Assembly (NCBI RefSeq): GCF_003515685.1
Contig: NZ_QWEG01000004.1
Coordinates: forward strand, 62,001-126,000
From: Neobacillus notoginsengisoli
Lineage (GTDB): Bacteria > Bacillota > Bacilli > Bacillales > Cytobacillaceae
DNA length: 64,000 nt
Reading direction: 5' to 3'
The notes beneath the pieces are model-generated. The model was not told where the DNA came from, ran no database searches, and was given only the letters and a program-made list of their open reading frames with translations. Shown in pieces: positions 33,297-41,675 of the stretch. The position numbers and the translations under genes are program-made. Every line of letters begins with the position of its first letter. Position 1 is the first letter of the stretch.

Positions 33297-34652
33297 ATGA
33301 AGATAAAACTGGATGAATTGACAGCGAGACTATCATCGGTTCAAATCATCGTCCTTTATTACTTGTCTGCCATCATCATTTCAACCTTTTTGTTAATGAT
33401 GCCGGTAACGCTGCAAGAGGGAGTGAAGCTATCTTTCATTGACGCTCTCTTTACGGCCGTCAGTGCGGTTAGTGTCACAGGGCTGTCGACCATTTCCCTC
33501 CACGAAACGCTTAGCTACACCGGCACCTTCATTCTGGCGTTTATCCTGCAGATAGGCGGAATCGGAGTGATGACGCTTGGTACATTTGTGTGGCTGATTT
33601 TGGGCAGGAAAATCGGGCTTAGGGAACGCATGCTGATAATGACGGACCAGAACCAGTCGGCTCTATCCGGCCTGGTGTATTTGCTGCGGGAAATTTTAGT
33701 GCTAATCGTTGCAATTGAACTGATTGGCGCGCTCATACTAGGCGTCCACTTCCTTAATTATTTCCCTACGTGGCAGGAAGCGTTCCGCCAAGGGTTATTT
33801 GCCTCAGTCAGTGCAACAACGAATGCGGGCTTTGATATAACCGGACAGTCGCTTATTCCATTTGCCAATGATTATTTAGTGCAGACCATTAATATTCTCC
33901 TGATTATCTTGGGGGCAATTGGGTTTCCGGTCTTGATTGAGTTTCGTGAATTTCTGGCGCAAAGGAAAAAAGGACACTTCAGGTTCTCCTTATTTACAAA
34001 AATTGCGGTGACCACCTTTGCTGCCTTGCTTGTTGCCGGAACGGTTTTTATTTTCATTTTTGAGGCGAACCACCTGCTTACTGGTAAAAACTGGATTGAA
34101 GCTTTTTTTTACTCAGCATTCCATTCAACATCAACAAGGAGTGCGGGCTTGTCGACTATTGATATTAATCAATTTTCAACGCCTACCCATCTGCTCCTCT
34201 GTCTGTTCATGTTCATTGGTGCTTCGCCTAGCAGTGTAGGAGGTGGAATTAGGACAACGACCTTTGCAATTGCCCTTTTGAGTGTCATTTCGTATGCGCG
34301 GGGAAACAGTACAATTAAAGTATTCAAGCGTGAAATTATGCCGGAGGATATCGTGAAGTCATATATCGTGATCATGACAGCTTTCATGCTTTGCGGTTTT
34401 TCTGTGATTTTTCTTTCGTTTATAGAACCGTCCTTTTCACTGATGGAAATCTTGTTTGAGGTATCGTCCGCATTTGGAACGACCGGAATGTCTCTTGGCA
34501 TTACGCCGGAACTCGGGACGGTTGGAAAAAGCCTCCTGATGACCCTTATGTTCATTGGCCGGATTGGCATTTTCTCATTCTTGTTCCTTGTTAGGGGCAA
34601 GCCGAAAAATGAGAAGTTCCACTATTCGAAGGAAAGGGTCATTATTGGCTAA
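33297..34652 (+). CDS. Ktr-type potassium uptake channel subunit (KtrB/KtrD)
   Basis: 451 residues of the TrkH/KtrB family, with four M1-P-M2 repeats forming a K+ (or Na+) selective pore. The four filter regions are visible: VSVTGLST, SATTNAGFD, TSTRSAGLST and FGTTGMSLG. The start MKIKLDELTARLSSVQIIVLYYLSAI resembles B. subtilis KtrD/KtrB. These channels need a cytoplasmic RCK ring (KtrA or KtrC), and none is encoded nearby, as is usual for ktrD. TTAATTCT provides only a weak ribosome site (GAGG further upstream). It ends at a shared terminator. Confidence 0.9.
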   Translation: MKIKLDELTARLSSVQIIVLYYLSAIIISTFLLMMPVTLQEGVKLSFIDALFTAVSAVSVTGLSTISLHETLSYTGTFILAFILQIGGIGVMTLGTFVWLILGRKIGLRERMLIMTDQNQSALSGLVYLLREILVLIVAIELIGALILGVHFLNYFPTWQEAFRQGLFASVSATTNAGFDITGQSLIPFANDYLVQTINILLIILGAIGFPVLIEFREFLAQRKKGHFRFSLFTKIAVTTFAALLVAGTVFIFIFEANHLLTGKNWIEAFFYSAFHSTSTRSAGLSTIDINQFSTPTHLLLCLFMFIGASPSSVGGGIRTTTFAIALLSVISYARGNSTIKVFKREIMPEDIVKSYIVIMTAFMLCGFSVIFLSFIEPSFSLMEILFEVSSAFGTTGMSLGITPELGTVGKSLLMTLMFIGRIGIFSFLFLVRGKPKNEKFHYSKERVIIG

Positions 34653-34659
34653 GCGATAC

Positions 34660-34696
34660 AAAAGGCAGGACCCTTTTAAGCGGGGCCTGCCTTTTC
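34660..34696. terminator. Bidirectional terminator, Ktr gene / FNT gene
   Basis: AAAGGCAGGACC and GGGCCTGCCTTTT pair closely. A and T runs on both sides suit both convergent genes. Confidence 0.8.
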
Positions 34697-34711
34697 TAAT
34701 ATCTGAAACCT

Positions 34712-35503
34712 TTAATCTTCTTCGGACTCACCGAAAAAGGGTTTATTGACGAAGTAATACATACCTGCCATGAACAGTGCGCCGCCAATCATATTGCCGA
34801 TTGTAACGGGGACAAGGTTATGAATGACCCCTCCCCAGGAAATTGTGCCCGGGGGATCGAGGACAAGTGCAATGGCGAAGGTGCACATATTGGCGATGCT
34901 GTGCTCGTAGCCTGAGATGAAGAAGCAAAAAACGAACAGCATCATCGTAAACAGCTTAGGCCCGTCGCCTTTTAGGGTAGTCGGGATGAAAAAAGCGAGG
35001 CAGACAAGCCAGTTACAGAGGATACCTCTGAAGAACAGTTCGCTTGTGGGCACATGCATTTTCTTTTCTACAACACTCAGTAAAAAGCCATTCACAGCGT
35101 GTTCAGCAAACAAGCCGGTTGTATAAATCAAAATTGCGAAGGTTGTCGCTCCAAGTATATTTCCAGCATAGCTCGCGGCCCAAAGTTGGACAACATCCAG
35201 CCAGCGCATCTTCTTTCTTAAGGCGGCATATGTAAAATAAAAAGTATTGCCTGTAAATAAATCCCCGCCGCCATAAGCAATTAAGATAATCGCGGAGCCG
35301 AACGTAAGAGCAGCCATCGGATAGGTCAGCGGCGATTCCTCAAGATAAAAGTAGTTTCCTGTCTTAAAGGCAACGATGACGCCAAACCCGATGAACATGC
35401 TGGCAAGCATCGCTCTTAATAAATAACGGAAAAAACTCTGTTTGTAGATTTTTAGCTTCTTTAATGCGAGGTTTTCAATTTCGATTAGCGATTTGACTTC
35501 CAT
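34712..35503 (-). CDS. Formate/nitrite transporter (FNT) family channel
   Basis: 263 residues from the ATG at 35503 (MEVKSLIEIENLALKKL). Six TM helices as in FocA/NirC pentamers. Conserved regions are AYGGGDLFTGNTFYF (Omega loop), LRGILCNWLVCLAFF-like RGILCNWLVC, and FFISGYEHSIANMCTF, where the histidine is the central proton-relay residue. It carries formate, nitrite or a similar small anion. The start is not certain: GGGAGG lies 12 bp upstream and the frame stays open for 38 more codons. Standing alone, it cannot be tied to the nitrate locus at 53 kb. Confidence 0.87.
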   Translation of the reverse strand: MEVKSLIEIENLALKKLKIYKQSFFRYLLRAMLASMFIGFGVIVAFKTGNYFYLEESPLTYPMAALTFGSAIILIAYGGGDLFTGNTFYFTYAALRKKMRWLDVVQLWAASYAGNILGATTFAILIYTTGLFAEHAVNGFLLSVVEKKMHVPTSELFFRGILCNWLVCLAFFIPTTLKGDGPKLFTMMLFVFCFFISGYEHSIANMCTFAIALVLDPPGTISWGGVIHNLVPVTIGNMIGGALFMAGMYYFVNKPFFGESEED

Positions 35504-35621
35504 GGGTAATCGTTTCCTCCCGCTTCTCTCATATTCCTGTTCTAATGAATTAGCTATGCATATGAACGGGACTTTACCCTTTTGGCGGCATGGTAAACGC
35601 CACATGTCGGGAAGCATAAGT

Positions 35622-35648
35622 AAAAGAGGACTGGCCTGGCCCTCTTTT
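35622..35648 (-). terminator. Terminator of the MFS gene
   Basis: AAAAGAGG and CCTCTTTT flank an 11-nt GC-rich loop. On the minus strand ACTT follows the TTTT of the stem. Confidence 0.6.
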
Positions 35649-35659
35649 AAATTTATTGC

Positions 35660-36889
35660 TTAAGAATGTACCTTACTATTGAAAAGACGAGTTTTGTGCG
35701 TGACCGTCAGTAATGTAAATCCGCTTAGGAACAGCAGGGCGCTTGTTACGAGAAAAACCGCCGAAAAGCCCAAGCTTCCCGCAAGGAAACCGCCCATTAT
35801 GGGCCCGGCGATATTGCCAAGGAATCGGAGGCTGGTGTTGTAGCCAAGCACCTCTCCTTGAATTGCGACAGGAGCTTCCTGGCGGATATATGCCATTCGG
35901 ACAGGGATGATGCCGCCAATCGTAATGCCAAGCCCAAAGCGGATCAGGACGAGCTGCCATACAGCGGTGACAAGCGAGCCGAACGTATAGATGAATGCGC
36001 CTGACAAAAGGAGAATAATCAAGATGTTCAAATAACCTTTCCTGTCAGCGAGCTCCCCCCATTTTCTTGCCATCAACAAATTGCCTACTCCCGCTGCCGA
36101 AAAGGCCATCCCTGAAATAAAGGCCAGATTCTCGGGGCCATTCAGTTCGCTCACGAAGAGTGCAAGGATTGGCTGGATGCTGAATAGGGCAATTTGAATA
36201 AACATTGAAATCAGAAGGACCGTTGTCAGGGCAGGGTTCCGCGCGATATGCCGTACTACATCTCTCCTAGAATAATATTTCGATTTCTCATCCATCTCTC
36301 CGATTTTAAATTCGCGCGCCATAGAAATTAAGAAGACAGAAATCAGAATTATGACGGATGTCCCTTTAAACGTACCAGCATATCCGAAAGTATCAGCAAG
36401 GAAGCCACCCGCGAGCGGACCGAGCAGGGTCCCTGCGATACTGCCGGTTTGCAGAGTACCAAGTACTTTTCCTGCCATCCTTTTCGGGGTCTGGGTTGAA
36501 ATAAAAGCCTGGGTGATGGGGATCATTCCGGCAAAAAAGCCCATAAACAGGCGGAGAGCCAAGAGTTGCCATACAGTAGTCACAACCCCCATTAAGTAAA
36601 GTGAACAGGCAATTCCCAGGCCAAGAATAATCAGGATTCTTTTCCTTCCAACCTTGTCGCCAAGCCTGCCAAGAAAAGGCGAGAACAGGAAGGCCGTCAC
36701 AAAGGTCGCGGCGAATGCAATCCCAGCCCAATGCTGGACGTAGGCAGCAGAAAAATTTCCGAATGTTTCAATATAAAGGGAGATAAATGGCATAACCATC
36801 GTCATGCTTCCACCAACAAAAAAATTCGAAAACCACATAATGGTCAAATTGCGTTTTAAAATACTTTCATCCTCTGCCAACTTGCTCAC
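35660..36889 (-). CDS. MFS multidrug-efflux type transporter
   Basis: About 409 residues from a GTG at 36889, twelve TM helices in two halves. Motif A is GRLGDKVGRKRILI in loop 2-3, with the second copy GELADRKGYLNILI in the second half. SIAGTLLGPLAGGFLAD is the motif C of drug antiporters. It resembles the Bmr/Blt-like MFS_1 pumps. The GTG start was chosen because the family begins near SKLAEDESILKRNL. An ATG 22 codons further upstream has no ribosome site, and neither start is strongly supported. Confidence 0.82.
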   Translation of the reverse strand: MSKLAEDESILKRNLTIMWFSNFFVGGSMTMVMPFISLYIETFGNFSAAYVQHWAGIAFAATFVTAFLFSPFLGRLGDKVGRKRILIILGLGIACSLYLMGVVTTVWQLLALRLFMGFFAGMIPITQAFISTQTPKRMAGKVLGTLQTGSIAGTLLGPLAGGFLADTFGYAGTFKGTSVIILISVFLISMAREFKIGEMDEKSKYYSRRDVVRHIARNPALTTVLLISMFIQIALFSIQPILALFVSELNGPENLAFISGMAFSAAGVGNLLMARKWGELADRKGYLNILIILLLSGAFIYTFGSLVTAVWQLVLIRFGLGITIGGIIPVRMAYIRQEAPVAIQGEVLGYNTSLRFLGNIAGPIMGGFLAGSLGFSAVFLVTSALLFLSGFTLLTVTHKTRLFNSKVHS

Positions 36890-37107
36890 TTCTTTCGGGA
36901 CTGTAATCGTATGATTATTTCGGTTTCCTAAATAGAATATCAGAAAACAAGCCATTGAAGAAAGGATGGGCTCAAGATGGCAGGGAAGAAATCCCTGTCA
37001 AAATCCTCCGGAGTCCAGCATGAACGCGGGGAAGTGAAATATGTTTTCAGTTTATCGTTAAAACAGGATATAATGATTTGAAATGTAAAGAAATGTGGAG
37101 AGATGAA

Positions 37108-37869
37108 ATGGAAAATCAGCGTCGTGAAGTATATGATGTGATGAAGGTCTGTCTGAATGCCGGCAAAATTATGCTGCAGAACGGGGCGGAAACGTACCGG
37201 GTTGAAGATACAATGACAAGAATGGCTTCTTCATTCGGAATTGAGGCATCCCATAGTTATGTCATCCCGACTGGTATTATCTTTACCGCCGAAGATGGCG
37301 GACCAGGTGTGACGAAGCTGATTCGAATTTCCCACCGGTCTACTGATTTGCAGAAAGTTGCCCTTGTGAATTCGATTTCAAGGCGGATCAGTGAAGGAGA
37401 CATTACCTTGGAGCAGGCGGTGGAGCTCCTTGATGATATAGATAAGATGAGCCATACGTTTCCGCTTTCAATGCAGACAGCTGCGGCGTCCCTGGCAAGC
37501 GCGTGTTTCATGATTATGTATAAAGGGAGCTGGATAGATTTTATCCCGGCGCTTTTTGCCGGAGGGCTGGGGTTTTTAACAGTTACCTATCTGCAAAGAA
37601 TAGTGCCAATCAAGTTTTTCGCCGAGTTTTGCGGTGCCCTGATTATCGGCCTTGTTGCGCTGATTTTCGTTTTAATTGGATGGGGAGACCAGCTGGATAA
37701 GATTATCATCGGTTCGGTGATGCCGCTTGTACCGGGGCTTCTTTTGACAAATGCGGTAAGGGATTTAATCGCGGGTCATCTCGTTGCAGGCCTGTCCAAG
37801 GGCGCGGAAGCCACTCTAACCGCGATAGCCATTGGTTCGGGAGTCGCGATTGTCCTGGCTTTATTATAG
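37108..37869 (+). CDS. ThrE/YjjP-type exporter, large subunit
   Basis: 253 residues from an ATG preceded by GGAG seven bases upstream. The N-terminal ~110 residues form the soluble ThrE_1 domain (CLNAGKIMLQNGAETYRVEDTMTRMA, SYVIPTGIIFT, LVNSISRRISEG), followed by about five TM helices ending GSGVAIVLALL. With the next gene it forms the split version of ThrE (DUF1212 plus DUF3815), exporters of threonine/serine or, in E. coli YjjPB, succinate. A TATAAT at about 37067 precedes it. Substrate unknown. Confidence 0.87.
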   Translation: MENQRREVYDVMKVCLNAGKIMLQNGAETYRVEDTMTRMASSFGIEASHSYVIPTGIIFTAEDGGPGVTKLIRISHRSTDLQKVALVNSISRRISEGDITLEQAVELLDDIDKMSHTFPLSMQTAAASLASACFMIMYKGSWIDFIPALFAGGLGFLTVTYLQRIVPIKFFAEFCGALIIGLVALIFVLIGWGDQLDKIIIGSVMPLVPGLLLTNAVRDLIAGHLVAGLSKGAEATLTAIAIGSGVAIVLALL

Positions 37870-37886
37870 AAGGGAGTTGTCGGCTT

Positions 37887-38327
37887 ATGGCCGTCATTGA
37901 GCAACTCATACTGAGTTTTATTGCGACAGCTGCATTTGGAATCCTTTTTAATGCTCCCCGAAGCATGCTGATTAAATGCGGTTTTGTCGGGATGTTCGGC
38001 TGGACGATTTATTATTTAATTGAACGGGACACATCGAATGGGGTTGGCGCAACGCTTGTCGCGGCGTTTGTTGTCGGCATCATCAGCCATATGCTGGCAA
38101 AGTCGTCGCGGACGCCGGTAATCGTGTTTAGTGTATCCGGGATGATTCCCCTCGTCCCTGGTGGAATGGCCTATAATGCGATGAGGCATTTTGTCGAAAT
38201 TGATTATTCCACGGCTATGAGCCTAGCTGGAAGAGCGTCTCTCATGTCCGGAGCCATTGCGATGGGGCTTGTCTTTTCGGAGGCGTTGAACCATATCCAT
38301 CGGAGTATCAGGACAATTAGGAAATAA
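37887..38327 (+). CDS. ThrE/YjjB-type exporter, small subunit
   Basis: 146 residues with four TM helices, family DUF3815/ThrE_2: FIATAAFGILFNAPRSMLIKCGFVGMFGWTIYYL and the conserved VSGMIPLVPGGMAYNAMRHF. It starts 17 bp after the large subunit (AGAAGGGAGTTG before ATG), so the pair is an operon and both parts are needed for a full exporter. Confidence 0.87.
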   Translation: MAVIEQLILSFIATAAFGILFNAPRSMLIKCGFVGMFGWTIYYLIERDTSNGVGATLVAAFVVGIISHMLAKSSRTPVIVFSVSGMIPLVPGGMAYNAMRHFVEIDYSTAMSLAGRASLMSGAIAMGLVFSEALNHIHRSIRTIRK

Positions 38328-38425
38328 TAGCGTTGTCATTTCCGGAAAAGGAATTCAACTTTAATTGGAAAAAAAGCATTTAATAAAAATTTCGCTACTT
38401 ATGCGGAATTTTTTTACTGGCTTAA

Positions 38426-38464
38426 ACTAATGCCATTAGTTATTATTAAACTAATACCATTAGT
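38426..38464 (+). promoter_or_regulatory. Twin palindromic operators upstream of the MBL/TetR operon
   Basis: ACTAATGCCATTAGT (38426-38440) and ACTAATACCATTAGT (38450-38464) are two copies of a 15-bp dyad (ACTAATG/CATTAGT type) with centres 24 bp apart, ending 16 bp before the start codon. The TetR-family repressor encoded in the same operon is the obvious candidate to bind. Confidence 0.8.
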
Positions 38465-38480
38465 CAAAGGGGGAATTAGG

Positions 38481-39197
38481 ATGAAATTAACAAAAGAAGG
38501 GCAGCTTTACCAACTCGCTTTTATGCCTTCCGTTTTTCCGATTAATTGCTACTTTGTAGAAGAGGAAGAGACCTTGACGCTGATTGATGCAGCTTTGCCT
38601 TATAGCGCGAAGGGAATTATCAGCTCGGCGAAAAAGATTGGGAAGCCAATCGGAAAAATTATATTGACCCATGCCCATGAGGATCATGTCGGAGCGCTTG
38701 ATGCTCTGAAGTCAGCTTTAGGAGAAATACCCGTTTACATCTCCAAACGCGACGCGAGGTTAATGGAAAATGATAGAAGCCTAGATGCAGAAGAACCTCA
38801 AACACCAATTAAAGGCGGCGTCCCGAAAAAACTGATCACAAGGGCGGACGGATTTCTTTCTGATGGGGAAAGAATCGAATCCCTGGTTGCTGTCAGCGTG
38901 CCTGGCCACACCCCAGGGTCGATGGCGTTTTTTGATACAAGAACGGAAATGCTAATTGCCGGTGATGCTTTTCAGACGAGGGGAGGCATAGCAGTTGCGG
39001 GAGATATGAAGCCTTTGTTTCCATTCCCTTCCTTTGGTACGTGGAGCCGGGAGCTCGCCTTGGAAAGTGCGCGAAAGCTTGCGGGATTGAAACCTAAACT
39101 GCTTGCCTGCGGTCATGGTGTAATGCTGAAGGAGCCGCTGGCTGTTATGGAACAGGCAATCCTTCATTTGGAAAACAAAATAGTCAAAGGGGCTTAA
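38481..39197 (+). CDS. MBL-fold metallo-hydrolase
   Basis: 238 residues from the ATG at 38481, which follows AAAGGGGGAATTAGG. The metal-binding HxHxDH motif is HAHEDHVG (~60), with later ligands in VPGHTPGSM and AGDAF, and a C-terminal CGHG. This is the glyoxalase II-like MBL group whose members cleave thioesters, lactones or phosphodiesters. The actual substrate is unknown. It is four bases upstream of a TetR regulator, so a detoxification or lactone-quenching role induced by its ligand is plausible. Confidence 0.85.
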   Translation: MKLTKEGQLYQLAFMPSVFPINCYFVEEEETLTLIDAALPYSAKGIISSAKKIGKPIGKIILTHAHEDHVGALDALKSALGEIPVYISKRDARLMENDRSLDAEEPQTPIKGGVPKKLITRADGFLSDGERIESLVAVSVPGHTPGSMAFFDTRTEMLIAGDAFQTRGGIAVAGDMKPLFPFPSFGTWSRELALESARKLAGLKPKLLACGHGVMLKEPLAVMEQAILHLENKIVKGA

Positions 39198-39201
39198 AAG
39201 A

Positions 39202-39774
39202 ATGTCACCAAGAAGAAAAGTTGCAGTCGACAAGGAAAAAATCATCCTGGCGGCAGTTGAACTTGCAGACGGAAGAGGGTTTGAGGAGGTAACGCTGGCC
39301 AATTTGGCAAAGGCGCTTTCCATTAAGCCCCCTTCCCTTTATAACCATATCGATGGTTTGCCTGGAGTAAAAAAAGAGCTGGCCATTTACGGAATAAATG
39401 AACTATACAATGCCCTGGAACGGGCAATCGAAACTCAACGGGAACATGAACCAATCCTGGCGCTGAGTTTTGCCTATGCGGACTTTGCCGGGAGGCGGCC
39501 GGGAATTTATGAAGCAACCTTTAACGCGCCTGACCCGGCTGACCGCGATGTCCAGGCAGCAGGCAGTAAAATAGTCAGTCTTGTATTAGATAGCATCAGC
39601 AGTTATTCGCTTGGAGAAAAAGAAGCGCTGCATGCAGTCCGCGGATTGCGAAGCATGATTCATGGTTTCTGTTCGCTTGAACAAAAAGGTGGCTTTGGTC
39701 TGAACCTGGATGTCAACGAAAGCCTTGCTTTTATGGTCGCTACCTTTTTGGATGGATTGACAAGCAAGAAATAG
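39202..39774 (+). CDS. TetR-family repressor
   Basis: 190 residues. The N-terminal HTH (ILAAVELADGRGFEEVTLANLAKALSIKPPSLYNHID) is classic TetR. The C-terminal domain (ILALSFAYADFAGRRPGIYEATF, LRSMIHGFCSLEQKGGFG) matches the WHG/TetR_C_33 ligand domain. It starts four bases after the MBL gene stop. The twin dyads in front of the operon are probably its operators, giving autoregulation. The ligand is unknown. Confidence 0.88.
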   Translation: MSPRRKVAVDKEKIILAAVELADGRGFEEVTLANLAKALSIKPPSLYNHIDGLPGVKKELAIYGINELYNALERAIETQREHEPILALSFAYADFAGRRPGIYEATFNAPDPADRDVQAAGSKIVSLVLDSISSYSLGEKEALHAVRGLRSMIHGFCSLEQKGGFGLNLDVNESLAFMVATFLDGLTSKK

Positions 39775-39982
39775 GAGAGAGTCGCTCATCATATTATTTC
39801 TGGCAGGTCCTAAAAGGGGGATACCCATTTAATATATTTTTATTTTTTGCCACCCAGATAAACAAAAATCAACTCGTGTAAGAAAACCTCGTCAATGGTA
39901 AATCCTAATGGATAGAAGAGCGCTGATTCTGTCGAAACCCGCGCCAGGCAAGCATTTGAAATAAATTTGTAATTTATTGGAG

Positions 39983-40008
39983 GGTTAATGGACAGGCCTG
40001 GCGGGTAA
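39983..40008 (+). promoter_or_regulatory. Sigma-B type promoter of the YflT-like stress gene
   Basis: GGTTAA (39983-39988), 14 bp, GGGTAA (40003-40008). This matches the GTTTAA-N12-14-GGGTAT pattern of Bacillus sigma-B promoters with one mismatch in each box. It lies 38 bp before the start codon. Confidence 0.7.
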
Positions 40009-40045
40009 TAAATCCTTGTATCAACCTTTAAAGGAGGAAGATCAA

Positions 40046-41116
40046 ATGGATAAGAGAATTGTTGGAGTTTATGATAACGGTGATGAAGCGGTACGAGCAA
40101 TTGAAGATTTGAAAGCTCAAGGTTATGACAGGGATGCGATATCTGTAGTTGCCAGAGACAGAGACGACATTGATGAGATACACGAAGAAACAGATACGAA
40201 AGCAGAGGAAGGCTTGGCGACAGGCGCGGCAACGGGCGGTGTTCTTGGCGGCCTGGCTGGATTTTTGGCAGGGGTGGGCGCATTGGCAATCCCTGGCGTA
40301 GGACCAATCCTCGCAGCGGGCCCGATTGCGGCGACATTGACCGGTGCCGCGGTTGGAGCAGGTGCCGGCGGTTTGGCAGGCGCGCTGATTGGCATGGGCA
40401 TCCCGGAGGACGAAGCGAACCGTTACGAAAGTGATGTCAAAGCAGGTAAAATCCTCGTCCTCGTAGATGAAGATGAGAACAGGCTGGGCACTGGCAGAAC
40501 GGGTGCTGTCACTGAAAATTCGAATGAATGGTCAGGAAGCACGACGATGGATGACCCAACCATGAGGACAGGGAACGACTTCGGAACTGGAACCGTTGAC
40601 GCCAACCGCGACACACTTGGCGGGAACCTAAATAATGACCTGGACAGAGACCGAAACAGGGATTTCACAAACAGGACTACAGATGAAACGAGCGGCATGA
40701 TGTCTGGAGGAGCCTCGATGGGCAGTGCGAATTTAAGTGATATGTCCGACTATCCAACAGGATCCGATGACAACTTATACCGCAACGACCCATCAGCTAT
40801 TAACCAGAATACAGCCGGAGCTGCTTTTGGTACGGATGAAGATACGATTAAAGGCGGTGCCGGTGGAAATTCCACTCTTGGAACGGATAATGATCCGTCG
40901 CTTGGAACAGGTACTGGAGCATATAACCCAGGATTGGGCTCGGATCCGAATTTATCAAATACTCCGAATGCCAAACCTGAATCAAGCTTTGGAGATTCAA
41001 TGATTAGCAATGACCCGTTCAGAGGGACGGATGATACGTTGAGGGAAACGAATAAAAATCGTGACAGCTTTGATGACCGTTTCGATGGCGAAGGCCGGGA
41101 CAACTCGAAGCGCTAA
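40046..41116 (+). CDS. YflT-type general stress protein with long disordered tail
   Basis: 356 residues from the ATG at 40046 (AAAGGAGGAAG upstream). Residues 1-~50 are the heat-induced stress protein YflT domain (RIVGVYDNGDEAVRAIEDLKAQGYDRDAISVVA). A glycine-zipper hydrophobic region follows (~55-125, GLATGAATGGVLGGLAGFLAGVGALA), then a YESDVKAGKILVLVDED strand. From ~150 to the end the protein is Asn/Asp/Gly/Thr/Ser-rich with no predicted fold, much longer than plain YflT. A sigma-B type promoter and a strong terminator frame it. Confidence 0.82.
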   Translation: MDKRIVGVYDNGDEAVRAIEDLKAQGYDRDAISVVARDRDDIDEIHEETDTKAEEGLATGAATGGVLGGLAGFLAGVGALAIPGVGPILAAGPIAATLTGAAVGAGAGGLAGALIGMGIPEDEANRYESDVKAGKILVLVDEDENRLGTGRTGAVTENSNEWSGSTTMDDPTMRTGNDFGTGTVDANRDTLGGNLNNDLDRDRNRDFTNRTTDETSGMMSGGASMGSANLSDMSDYPTGSDDNLYRNDPSAINQNTAGAAFGTDEDTIKGGAGGNSTLGTDNDPSLGTGTGAYNPGLGSDPNLSNTPNAKPESSFGDSMISNDPFRGTDDTLRETNKNRDSFDDRFDGEGRDNSKR

Positions 41117-41131
41117 TGGGCTAAACAATAG

Positions 41132-41169
41132 AAAAAGGCAGGGAAATGGAGACATTTCCCTGCCTTTTT
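41132..41169 (+). terminator. Terminator after the stress protein gene
   Basis: AAAAAGGCAGGGAAAT and ATTTCCCTGCCTTTTT form a 16-bp perfect stem with a six-base loop. Confidence 0.92.
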
Positions 41170-41199
41170 ACGTGCGGTATAGTTCTGATATTCATGTTG

Positions 41200-41399
41200 G
41201 CGGAAAACCGTATTTTCCGCGGGCATCTGCCCTATTTCAAGTAACTTGCAGCATGTTGCAAGGTAATAGTTTAAATAAATTATGGATTGTTTTTTGCAAA
41301 ACAACAATCCTTTGCCGCGGTTCAATATTCCACCTGGTTGTTTGGTACCTAAACGATGTAAGCCCTACCTCTCCTACATCCTTGCGGCTCCGAAGCCGC
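41200..41399. other. Run of six hairpins, candidate structured RNA or leader
   Basis: In the 41170-41675 gap six inverted repeats follow each other: GCGGAAAA-N5-TTTTCCGC (41200-41220), GGGC-N4-GCCC (41221-41232), CTTGCA-N6-TGCAAG (41245-41262), GGATTGTT-N11-AACAATCC (41284-41310), GATGTA-N14-TACATC (41355-41380) and GCGGCT-CCGA-AGCCGC (41384-41399). No coding frame fits and no known RNA family was recognised. It could be a leader of the ABC exporter genes or a separate RNA; the strand is undecided. Confidence 0.4.
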
Positions 41400-41675
41400 G
41401 CCAGTGTGAATAAGTCCTTCTATTAAAACAAAAGCAGAATGCCAGTTTTTATTACATTGCAATCTGCGCGATTTCAAGCTACTCGAGCGCACAATATTTA
41501 ACTATACTTTAGAAAAACGATTTTGTCAACAGCAAAGTTAACATCCATAATTGTTGCATATTCTTTTAAAAATGGGTAAAAAAGCAGTATGATTAAGTTG
41601 TAAGAATGTTTAGATTTCCGAAGGATTGATGGAATTTTACGATCGATTGCCGGAATCGTTAGGCAGGTGGCCACC

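Noticed and set aside
33297-34652. Complete Ktr system at this site
   Set aside because: No KtrA/KtrC RCK-domain gene is present in the window; only the channel subunit is encoded.
34712-35503. FNT channel as part of the nitrate cluster
   Set aside because: It is 18 kb away from the molybdoenzyme genes with no shared regulatory motif that I could see.
39840-40337. Minus-strand ORF opposite the stress protein
   Set aside because: Low-complexity Leu/Pro-rich shadow of the glycine-rich coding strand, with no ribosome site.
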